NCBI GenBank assembly: GCA_017609385.1
Contig: JAFCEA010000054.1
Coordinates: forward strand, 1 to 5,505
Reading direction: 5' to 3'
Length of the DNA stretch: 5,505 nucleotides
From: Candidatus Woesearchaeota archaeon
GTDB taxonomy: Archaea > Nanobdellota > Nanobdellia > Woesearchaeales > CG1-02-33-12
In this document: one piece after another, positions 1 to 5,372 of the stretch
Position numbering within the stretch: position 1 is the stretch's first letter
How the letters are laid out: the number at the start of each line of letters is the position of its first letter
Made by a program: the position numbers and the translations under genes
Notes under the pieces: model-generated
Told to the model about the DNA's origin: nothing
What the model saw: the letters and a program-made list of their open reading frames with translations, nothing else
Databases searched by the model: none

Positions 1-1
1 T

Positions 2-952
2 GGCTATGATTCATGGGGAATGGCCTTTAAGCAAGATTCAGAAATAAATATAATAAAAAGAGTTGGAAGAATAGAGGATTTCAAGGAAAAGCTGTCAAAT
101 AAGAGCCATCTTGCAGTTGGCCACACAAGATGGGCAACCCATGGCAGTGTTACAGAAGCAAATGCCCATCCACATATTTCAAACAATAAGAAAATTGCTG
201 TTATCCATAACGGGATAATAGAAAATTATGAAGAATTAAAAGAATTTCTGATAAAAAATGGCTATAAATTCATAAGCCAGACAGACACAGAGGTTATACC
301 TAATTTAATCCAGGAAAACATGAAAAACTCAGGCTTTGAGGAAGCTGTAAAGAAAACACTGAAAAAGCTGGAGGGAAGCTTTGCAATTGTTGCAATAAAC
401 AAGGATTCTGAGAATATTGTTGCAGCAAGAAGAATGAGCCCACTGGTTCTTGGCATAAACAAAGATGGATTTTTCATATCCTCTGATATTCCTGCATTTT
501 TAGAGCATACAAACAAAGTAATAAGCCTGGATGACAATGAGATGGTTATAATAAACGACAAAATAAAAATAATTAATTTTATGGATAATAAAGAAATAAA
601 AAAAGAGCCAGAAACAATAAATTTAGATTTTAAAGAATCAAAAAAAGGCAAATTCAGGCATTATATAATAAAAGAAATAAATGAGCAGGAAGAGTCAATA
701 GTGCGTGCAATTGACCAGGATCCCGGGTTTATTAAGGATATTGCCAACCAGATTGAAAAGGCATTTGGTGTGTTTTTTGTTGCCTGCGGAACAAGCTCTC
801 ATGCATGCCTGTCAGCATCTTATTTATTTTCAAAAATAGCTAAAAAGCACATTAATGTTGTTCTTGCATCAGAGTTCAGAAACTACAGGCACTTCCTGAC
901 AGAAAATACATTAGTAATTGCTGGCTGTTTCACAGTCAGGAGAAACAGCTGA
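2..952 (+). CDS. glmS: GlmS, glutaminase domain and start of first SIS domain (5'-partial, frameshifted)
   Basis: This is the N-terminal part of glutamine--fructose-6-phosphate aminotransferase (isomerizing), which makes glucosamine-6-phosphate, the first step of UDP-GlcNAc synthesis in the cytoplasm. The frame is open from base 2, reading GYDSWGMAF, which matches the family's GYDSxG motif near residue 27. About 26 residues, including the catalytic N-terminal Cys, therefore lie upstream; the ATG at 20 is internal and not the start. Visible hallmarks are GHTRWATHG (119-145), IHNGIIEN, TDTE, then the sugar-isomerase entry HYIIKEI and ACGTSSHA (782-805). After LVIA at 911-922 the frame derails and stops at TGA 950-952, in the middle of the first SIS domain. 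The rest of the enzyme continues in the next frame (918-1679). Identity is very secure. Whether the break is real or an assembly error cannot be decided here. Confidence 0.93.
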   Translation, partial: GYDSWGMAFKQDSEINIIKRVGRIEDFKEKLSNKSHLAVGHTRWATHGSVTEANAHPHISNNKKIAVIHNGIIENYEELKEFLIKNGYKFISQTDTEVIPNLIQENMKNSGFEEAVKKTLKKLEGSFAIVAINKDSENIVAARRMSPLVLGINKDGFFISSDIPAFLEHTNKVISLDDNEMVIINDKIKIINFMDNKEIKKEPETINLDFKESKKGKFRHYIIKEINEQEESIVRAIDQDPGFIKDIANQIEKAFGVFFVACGTSSHACLSASYLFSKIAKKHINVVLASEFRNYRHFLTENTLVIAGCFTVRRNS

Positions 953-1679
953 TGTGCTAGATGCTATCAGGGCTGCAAAGGAAAAGCATTCAAGGATAGT
1001 CTCTATAGTTAATGTTCCTGGATCAAGCCTTACAAAGCTCTCTGATGAGGTTATAATGATGAATGCTGGCCAGGAGGTAAGTGTTCTATCAACAAAGAGC
1101 TATACATCCCAGCTTGCAATATTATCATTATTAGCATATGCTTCAATAGATGAGTTTGAAAAGGGAATAGGATTAATAAAAAAAGCAGCTGGTTATGTTA
1201 ATGAGATAATATCCAAAAACCTTAATAAGTTAGAAAATCTGGCAGATATGCTGAAGCACAGGAAAGACATATTCCTGATTGGAAGAAGCCTTGGGCTTCC
1301 GACTGCATTAGAGGGTGCATTAAAGATAAAAGAGGTCTCTTACATCCATGCAGAAGGCTTGGCAGGCGGCGAACTAAAGCATGGAACACTTGCATTAATT
1401 GAAAAAAATGTTCCTGTAATAGTAATCTCAACAAATGAAACAAAAAAGGATATTTTAAATAATGCACTGGAAATAAAAGCAAGAGGAGGATTTATAATTG
1501 GGTTTAACTCTGAAAAGAGCGAGGTATATGATTATTTCATAAAGATACCCATGCTTGAGAATATGGAACCAATATTAAGCATTATTCCAATACAAATCCT
1601 TGCATATTATCTTGCCATAAAAAGAGGTTGTGATCCTGACAAGCCAAGAAATCTTGCAAAATCAGTAACAGTAAAATAG
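918..1679 (+). CDS. glmS: GlmS, C-terminal isomerase part (continuation after the frameshift)
   Basis: This frame carries the remainder of GlmS: SQSGETAD (930-953, phosphosugar binding), NVPGSSL, STKSYTSQL, then the second SIS domain with GRSLGLPTALEGALKIKEVSYIHAEGL, GELKHG, and the family's C-terminal signature KPRNLAKSVTV just before the TAG at 1677-1679. It lacks any glutaminase domain and has no convincing ribosome site before the nominal TTG at 918. A GTG at 954 has a GGAGA 11 nt upstream, but starting there would remove SQSGET. I therefore read it as the second half of one broken gene, not an independent protein. Dropping one GCTG copy at 920-927 fuses the two parts into LVIAVSQSGET and gives about 557 residues in the window; adding the missing N-terminus reaches the usual ~590-610. 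The stop codon lies 8 nt before glmM and overlaps its ribosome site. Confidence 0.93.
   Translation: MLAVSQSGETADVLDAIRAAKEKHSRIVSIVNVPGSSLTKLSDEVIMMNAGQEVSVLSTKSYTSQLAILSLLAYASIDEFEKGIGLIKKAAGYVNEIISKNLNKLENLADMLKHRKDIFLIGRSLGLPTALEGALKIKEVSYIHAEGLAGGELKHGTLALIEKNVPVIVISTNETKKDILNNALEIKARGGFIIGFNSEKSEVYDYFIKIPMLENMEPILSIIPIQILAYYLAIKRGCDPDKPRNLAKSVTVK
920..927 (+). other. tandem GCTG duplication causing the glmS frameshift
   Basis: The sequence reads att-GCTG-GCTG-tttcac. One GCTG would give att gct gtt tca cag tca gga, i.e. IAVSQSG, as the GlmS family expects. The second copy adds 4 nt and so a net +1 frameshift. The duplication itself is directly visible; which copy is extra cannot be told. 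Confidence 0.85.
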
Positions 1680-1683
1680 GTGG
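1678..1683 (+). promoter_or_regulatory. ribosome binding site of glmM
   Basis: AGGTGG lies 4 nt before the ATG at 1688 and overlaps the glmS stop codon TAG. GGTG matches the archaeal anti-Shine-Dalgarno complement (GGAGGTGA). The overlap suggests glmM translation is coupled to termination on glmS. Confidence 0.5.
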
Positions 1684-1687
1684 TATA

Positions 1688-3031
1688 ATGAAAAAACTTT
1701 TTGGAACAGATGGAGTAAGGGGTAAAGCAAATATTTACCCAATGAATGCAGAGACAGCTTTAAAATTAGGAAAAGCATCAGCAGCTGTTTTTATGAATGG
1801 AAAAAAGAGGCATAAAATAGTTATTGGAAAAGACACCAGAATATCATGCTATATGATAGAGAACGCCCTGACATCCGGAATATTGTCAATGGGTGTTGAT
1901 GTTTTGTTAGTTGGGCCAATGCCTACACCTGCAATATCCCACCTTACAAAATCCTTTGGTGCTGATGCTGGAATTGTTATATCTGCATCCCATAATCCAG
2001 CAGATGACAATGGGATAAAACTCTTTGACAAGGATGGATTTAAGCTTTCAGATGAAACAGAAAAAAAGATAGAAGAATTAGCTTTTTCAGAGATAAAAGT
2101 AGAGCATATAACAGGGGAGCTTCTTGGAAGGGCAAAAAGAATAGATGATGCTCAAGGCAGATACATAGAATTTGCAAAAAATTCCATTGACAATCTATCT
2201 TTAAAGGGATTGAAGATAGTTCTTGACTGCGCAAACGGCGCTGCATACAAGGTAAGCCCTTTGATATTTGAAGAGCTTGGAGCCCAGGTCATTACAATAA
2301 ATAACAATCCAAATGGTCTTAATATAAATGATGAATGCGGCGCGCTTTATCCAGAGCAGATGAAAAAATTTGTTATACAATATAATGCAGATATTGGAAT
2401 AGCACTTGATGGAGATGCTGACAGGGTTATTATGGTTGATGAGAATGCAAATGAAATCGATGGAGACCAGATAATGGCTCTATGCGCTCTTAACTTGATA
2501 AGAGATAAAAAGTTAAAAAACAATACAATAGTTGTAACAGATTACAGCAACCTTGGGCTTGACAAGGCTATTAAAAATGCAAATGGGAATGTAGTAAGAG
2601 TAAGAAATGGTGACAGATATGTTGTTGAAGAGATGAGGAAATATAACTATAATCTTGGCGGTGAGCAGTCAGGCCATATTATATTTTTGGATTATACAAC
2701 AACAGGTGATGGAACAATTTCAGCTTTACAGGTTTTAAGGATTATGAAAAAAACAGGGAAAAAACTGTCAGAGCTTGCAAGGTGCATGAAAAAACTTCCC
2801 CAGCTTATGGTTAATGTTAATGTTAAGAAAAAGATTGATTTTGAAAAAATGCCAAAGGTAATGGAAAAGATTAATAAAGCAAAGAAAAAATTAAAGAATA
2901 ATGGCCGCATTATTGTCAGGTATTCAGGAACACAGAACATTGCAAGAATAATGGTCGAAGGAATCAATGAAAAAGAGATAAGAAAATACACTAAAGAAAT
3001 AGCTGATGAAATAAAAAAACAGACTGGTTAA
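1688..3031 (+). CDS. glmM: phosphoglucosamine mutase
   Basis: The product interconverts glucosamine-6-phosphate and glucosamine-1-phosphate, the step between GlmS and GlmU. It is 447 aa, the usual GlmM length. The start reads KLFGTDGVRG. Other hallmarks in order are KDTRIS (48-53), the phosphoserine loop ISASHNP with catalytic Ser101, the Mg-binding DGDADR with Asp241, Asp243 and Asp245, the sugar-specificity loop GGEQSGH (324-330) and the phosphate-binding RYSGTQNIAR (411-420). The N-terminal FGTDGVRG and the PMNAETALKLGKA stretch look like bacterial GlmM, whereas archaeal phosphohexomutases more often start FGTSGIRG; this is a resemblance only, and horizontal origin is an inference. Oddity: the C-terminal loop has SGTQN where most relatives have SGTEP. 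The ATG is supported by the AGGTGG site and by the motif right at the N-terminus. The stop is 1 nt from the next gene. Confidence 0.95.
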   Translation: MKKLFGTDGVRGKANIYPMNAETALKLGKASAAVFMNGKKRHKIVIGKDTRISCYMIENALTSGILSMGVDVLLVGPMPTPAISHLTKSFGADAGIVISASHNPADDNGIKLFDKDGFKLSDETEKKIEELAFSEIKVEHITGELLGRAKRIDDAQGRYIEFAKNSIDNLSLKGLKIVLDCANGAAYKVSPLIFEELGAQVITINNNPNGLNINDECGALYPEQMKKFVIQYNADIGIALDGDADRVIMVDENANEIDGDQIMALCALNLIRDKKLKNNTIVVTDYSNLGLDKAIKNANGNVVRVRNGDRYVVEEMRKYNYNLGGEQSGHIIFLDYTTTGDGTISALQVLRIMKKTGKKLSELARCMKKLPQLMVNVNVKKKIDFEKMPKVMEKINKAKKKLKNNGRIIVRYSGTQNIARIMVEGINEKEIRKYTKEIADEIKKQTG

Positions 3032-3032
3032 A

Positions 3033-4217
3033 ATGCAAGTTGTAATAATGGCTGCAGGAAAGGGAATAAGGTGTTATCCACTTACTATTACAAAGCCAAA
3101 GCCATTGCTGAAGATAGTTAATAAAACAATTCTTGAGCATAACCTTGAGCAGTTAAAGGGCTTGGTTGATGAGGCTATTATTATTGTAGGTTATAAAAAA
3201 GAGATGATTAGTGAGAAAATTAAAAAGAGTTATTTAGGAATTAAAATTAAATATGTTGAGCAGAAAGAGCAGCTTGGAACAGGGCATGCATTAATGCAGG
3301 CAGAGAAATTTGTCAAAAATAGGTTTATTTTGATGAATGGTGATGACCTTTTTTCCAGGAAAGATATAGGAAACTGTTTAAGGCATAAATATTGTGTTCT
3401 TGGAGAAGAGGTTAAAGACCCTGAAAGGTTTGGAATAATTTACTGCAAGGATGGTTTTTTCAAGGAAATCATTGAGAAATCAGAAAAGCCAAAATCAAAT
3501 CTTGCAAATACTGGTCTTTACATTCTTGATGATAAAATATTTGGAATCTTAAAGAAGATAAAAAAGACAGCCAGGGGAGAGTATGAGATTCCATCTGCTA
3601 TAAATGAGCTTGCAAAAAAAGAAAAAGTTAGTTGTGAAAAAGTAAAGGATTACTGGATTCCTATAACATATCCATGGAACTATCTTGAGGCAAATGTTTT
3701 TATGGTTAATAGGATTAAAAAAAGAAAAATAAACGGCAAGATAGAGCCAAATGTTACAATAAAAGGCATGGTTTTTATTGGTAAGGGCAGTTTAATAAAA
3801 TCAGGGACATATATTGAAGGGCCGGTTTATATTGGAAATGATTGTGAAATAGGACCAAATGCATTTATTAGGAAAGATACAATAATAATGGATGAGGTAA
3901 TGACAAGGGCAGAGATTATTGATTCTGTTTTAATGGATAAAGTAAAGGCAAAGCATAACTGCTATATAGGCCATTCTGTGATTGGAGAAAATGCTAACAT
4001 AGGCGCAGGAACAATAACAGCTGACTACAGGCATGATGCAAAGGATAACATAACTATTGTTAATGGGAAAAAGGTTGATTCAAAGAGAAGAAAGCTTGGC
4101 TCTTTTATCGGCGACAATGTAAACACAGGCATTGGAACATTGATTTATCCTGGAAGGAAGATCTGGCCTGGCCTTGGAACACTGCCAGGAGAAGTTGTAA
4201 CAAAAGATATTATTTGA
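3033..4217 (+). CDS. glmU: bifunctional glucosamine-1-phosphate acetyltransferase / sugar-1-phosphate nucleotidylyltransferase, archaeal GlmU type
   Basis: The product is expected to acetylate GlcN-1-P and then transfer a nucleotide to give UDP-GlcNAc, finishing the pathway begun by the two upstream genes. At 394 aa it resembles the ~400-aa archaeal enzymes such as Sulfolobus ST0452. Residues 1-230 are the nucleotidylyltransferase domain: AAGKGIR (7-13) with PKPLL (22-26, Lys23 likely catalytic), GTGHA (82-86), metal-binding NGDD (102-105), and DYWIPITYPWNYLEAN. Residues ~240-394 are a left-handed beta-helix of hexapeptide repeats (VFIGKG, VYIGND, SVIGENANIGAG, SFIGDN), followed by GKKVDSKRRKLG. 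His308 and Tyr311 (KHNCYIGHS) fall at the positions I recall as catalytic in ST0452; Asp331 sits where I recall Asn331. The start is set by the nucleotide-binding motif at residue 7. No strong ribosome site precedes it, so coupling to glmM is likely. Preference for UTP or dTTP cannot be read here. Confidence 0.9.
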   Translation: MQVVIMAAGKGIRCYPLTITKPKPLLKIVNKTILEHNLEQLKGLVDEAIIIVGYKKEMISEKIKKSYLGIKIKYVEQKEQLGTGHALMQAEKFVKNRFILMNGDDLFSRKDIGNCLRHKYCVLGEEVKDPERFGIIYCKDGFFKEIIEKSEKPKSNLANTGLYILDDKIFGILKKIKKTARGEYEIPSAINELAKKEKVSCEKVKDYWIPITYPWNYLEANVFMVNRIKKRKINGKIEPNVTIKGMVFIGKGSLIKSGTYIEGPVYIGNDCEIGPNAFIRKDTIIMDEVMTRAEIIDSVLMDKVKAKHNCYIGHSVIGENANIGAGTITADYRHDAKDNITIVNGKKVDSKRRKLGSFIGDNVNTGIGTLIYPGRKIWPGLGTLPGEVVTKDII

Positions 4218-4995
4218 TTCTTCTTGCAAATGTAATGAATCCTGAGAAGCCTATTCCATCTGATTTTGGCCTTATTCTTCTTCCATCAATTTTCCATTCC
4301 CGGTCAATAAGCTCAGATGTTTTCAGGAATAGAAATTTATGGCTTTTTCTTACTTCATTGACAAAATCTGCTGTCTGTGGAATAGAAGTTGAATATGAAA
4401 CAAGAAAGCCGCCAATCTTTAGGGCATTTTCAGCATGCTTAATAACTTTCCATGGCTCTGGCAGATCTAGTGTTATTAAGTCAATATTTTTTTCATCAAT
4501 TTCCTTGTAAATGTCTTTTTTCTTTATTACTATGTTTTTCAAGCCAAGCATCTTTATATTTTCCCTTACAATATCAATAAAATCATCTCTTATTTCATAA
4601 GTGTATATTTTCTTAACATAGTTTGCAAGAAAGCATGACAATGCTCCTGAGCCAGAGCCGGCATCAACAACAATGCTTTTGTTGTTAATTCCTGTTTCTG
4701 CGATTATTAATCCAATGTCCTTTAACAATACTATCTGTGCTTTTCTTTTGATTCTTTTGTAATTATCAATAAACCCTGGTGAGAACATGATTAATTCCTT
4801 TCCCTGTTTTGTCTTTATTATGCTTCCGTCTTTTTTTCTTAGTTCGCTTTTGGGGATTATTCCCTCATTTGTATGAAAATCCTTTTCCAAATCCTCAACA
4901 TAATACATTCTTTTCTTTGATATTCTTACCTCTTTTTTAAGATCCTCTATGAATTCTCTTTTCTCTTTCCTTATAAGGATTTTTTTCAATGCCAT
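4210..4995 (-). CDS. trmI: tRNA (adenine-N1-)-methyltransferase, TrmI family (m1A57/58)
   Basis: An SAM-dependent enzyme that methylates N1 of adenine 58, and in some archaea also A57, in the tRNA T loop; it works in the cytoplasm as a homotetramer in characterised relatives. The 261-aa protein has the family's small N-terminal region (YYVEDLEKDFHTNEGIIPKSEL, about 31-52), the KRKAQIVLLKDIGLII linker, a class I methyltransferase fold with motif I VVDAGSGSGA (109-118), acidic YTYE (131-134), and the signature LDLPEPW (176-182). It ends GFSGFITFARR, as family members do. The ATG at 4995 has GGAG 5 nt upstream. It starts 24 nt after the tRNA-Cys gene on the same strand, so the two may share a transcript. 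Its 3' end overlaps the convergent glmU-like gene by 8 bp. Both adjacent tRNAs have G57, so only A58 would be a target in them. Confidence 0.93.
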   Translation of the reverse strand: MALKKILIRKEKREFIEDLKKEVRISKKRMYYVEDLEKDFHTNEGIIPKSELRKKDGSIIKTKQGKELIMFSPGFIDNYKRIKRKAQIVLLKDIGLIIAETGINNKSIVVDAGSGSGALSCFLANYVKKIYTYEIRDDFIDIVRENIKMLGLKNIVIKKKDIYKEIDEKNIDLITLDLPEPWKVIKHAENALKIGGFLVSYSTSIPQTADFVNEVRKSHKFLFLKTSELIDREWKIDGRRIRPKSDGIGFSGFITFARRIK

Positions 4996-5000
4996 TAGAA

Positions 5001-5004
5001 CTCC
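5001..5004 (-). promoter_or_regulatory. ribosome binding site of trmI
   Basis: GGAG on the minus strand lies 5 nt before the trmI ATG, in otherwise A/T-only sequence. It fixes the start codon. Confidence 0.6.
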
Positions 5005-5013
5005 TTTTTTATT

Positions 5014-5019
5014 AAAAAA
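5014..5019 (-). terminator. oligo-T tract directly after tRNA-Cys
   Basis: Six T residues on the minus strand begin at the tRNA-Cys discriminator position. Archaeal RNA polymerase can terminate at such runs, so this may partly end the tRNA transcript. However, trmI begins only 18 nt after the tract and no promoter fits in between, so read-through seems necessary unless trmI starts inside the tRNA genes. Function is inferred only. Confidence 0.35.
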
Positions 5020-5091
5020 GCAGAGGCAGGGACTCGAACCCTGGAATAAGCGGGTTGCAGCCGCTCGCCTTAGCCGCTTGGCTACCTCTGC
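5019..5091 (-). tRNA. tRNA-Cys(GCA)
   Basis: A complete 73-nt intronless tRNA including the discriminator. The acceptor stem GCAGAGG pairs perfectly with CCTCTGC. The D arm is GCC/GGC with a GG-containing loop. The anticodon stem AGCGG/CCGCT encloses loop CTGCAAC, so the anticodon is GCA at 5056-5058. There is a 5-nt variable loop and a T stem CAGGG/CCCTG with loop TTCGAGT. The discriminator base is U73 (5019), the main cysteine identity element. CCA is not encoded. The 5' end is only 4 nt from the 3' end of tRNA-Arg, so both are probably cut from one precursor. Confidence 0.93.
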
Positions 5092-5109
5092 ATAGCGGGC
5101 CTAGGGGGA

Positions 5110-5205
5110 CTTCCGACCTGATTGCGAACGAAGTGAGCGTGAGGGACTTCAATTGTAAGACAATTGAATGTCGCTCTTTGCGTATCAAATGCGCGTAACC
5201 ATTTG
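5110..5205 (-). other. tRNA-Arg intron 3, T loop position 59/60, 96 nt
   Basis: The T loop is split after A59. The outer helix is the T stem GGGGG/CCCCC. The central helix TTCG/CGGA has one U-G pair. The bulges AAC and AGT are cut after their second base, giving TTCGAAT. The intron helix begins A-T, then two A-G mismatches, then TGGTT/AATCA and an imperfect extension. Inside lies TTCAATTG-TCTTA-CAATTGAA, a perfect 8-bp hairpin, flanked by GAGCG/CGCTC. No open reading frame or C/D-box motif was seen. Confidence 0.85.
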
Positions 5206-5227
5206 TTCGAACCCCCGATCTACAGCT

Positions 5228-5267
5228 TACTTTTGAACATTGTTCAAAAAGATTGAACTTCGTTCAA
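5228..5267 (-). other. tRNA-Arg intron 2, canonical position 37/38, 40 nt
   Basis: The intron starts right after A37 and ends before A38, the canonical archaeal position. The central helix is CTTC against AAAG with one C-A mismatch. The bulges TAT and TAA are cut after the second base. The intron helix is TGAAC/GTTCA. The intron is built from two copies of TTGAAC-NNN-GTTCAA, so two folds compete (see findings). Confidence 0.85.
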
Positions 5268-5286
5268 TAGAAGGCTGTCGCCTTAT

Positions 5287-5309
5287 TTGCCCAATAGATT
5301 AACCTATTA
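5287..5309 (-). other. tRNA-Arg intron 1, D loop (after G19), 23 nt
   Basis: In the precursor, AATAG (5303-5307 side) pairs with CTATT as the intron helix. GTCT pairs with GGGC (two G-U pairs) as the 4-bp central helix. The 3-nt bulges are GGT and AAA, and the outer helix is the D stem GCCT/AGGC. Cutting after the second base of each bulge removes 23 nt and leaves D loop AGTCTGGATA with A20. Removing 24 nt one position later (AGTCTGGTA loop) is also possible but puts T at position 20. Confidence 0.75.
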
Positions 5310-5351
5310 CCAGACTAGGCTATAGGCCCACAAAACAAAAGAGAAAGGTTT

Positions 5352-5361
5352 TATTTATAAA
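5352..5361 (-). promoter_or_regulatory. TATA box of the tRNA-Arg/tRNA-Cys unit
   Basis: TTTATAAATA on the minus strand is centred about 28 bp before the first base of tRNA-Arg, the normal archaeal TATA-to-start distance. Transcription would then begin at or within a few bases of the tRNA 5' end. No comparable box lies between the two tRNAs (4 nt) or before trmI. Confidence 0.6.
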
Positions 5362-5372
5362 GTTTATTAAAA

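Larger units (their letters stand above)
5096..5329 (-). tRNA. tRNA-Arg(UCU) interrupted by three introns
   Basis: The 234-nt gene contains, in order, four exons that assemble into a 75-nt tRNA. The acceptor stem GGGCCTA (5323-5329) pairs with TAGGCCC (5097-5103), with discriminator G (5096). The D stem is GCCT (5317-5320) with AGGC (5280-5283). The anticodon stem ACAGC (5274-5278) pairs with GCTGT (5222-5226), and the loop C-T-TCT-A-A gives anticodon UCU (5269-5271). The variable loop is AGATC. The T stem GGGGG (5212-5216) pairs with CCCCC (5104-5108), and the spliced loop is TTCGAAT. All 21 stem pairs are Watson-Crick. Introns are 5287-5309 (D loop), 5228-5267 (37/38) and 5110-5205 (59/60). 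The choice of D-loop splice site gives A20, an arginine identity element. It decodes AGA (and possibly AGG), the main Arg codons of the neighbouring genes. CCA is not encoded. An ordinary tRNA scan may miss it. Confidence 0.9.

Noticed and set aside
902..960. Programmed ribosomal frameshift in glmS
   Set aside because: No slippery heptamer or obvious stimulatory hairpin is visible, and a 4-nt tandem duplication explains the frame change simply. It is not excluded by sequence alone.
1222..1482. Minus-strand reading frame of 86 codons
   Set aside because: It is antisense to the conserved second SIS domain of GlmS and has no ribosome site or known motif.
4205..4225. Terminator between the convergent glmU-like and trmI genes
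   Set aside because: The coding regions overlap by 8 bp and I see no stem-loop or T-run that is not coding sequence.
4214..4510. Plus-strand reading frame of 98 codons
   Set aside because: It lies wholly antisense to trmI, whose family motifs are clear, and its translation shows no recognisable features.
5110..5205. Intron-encoded C/D-box guide RNA, as in some archaeal tRNA-Trp introns
   Set aside because: I found no RTGATGA box and no CTGA box in suitable spacing.
5096..5329. A decayed tRNA pseudogene or one hit by insertions
   Set aside because: All stems are perfect, and each of the three interruptions can be drawn with opposed bulges that restore canonical loops. Decay or random insertion would not do this three times.
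5096..5329. Permuted or trans-spliced (split) tRNA
   Set aside because: The 5' and 3' halves are in normal order on one strand within 234 nt, so ordinary intron removal suffices.
5019..5329. Integration (att) site in the tRNA genes
   Set aside because: No integrase gene and no repeated tRNA 3' fragment is visible in the window.
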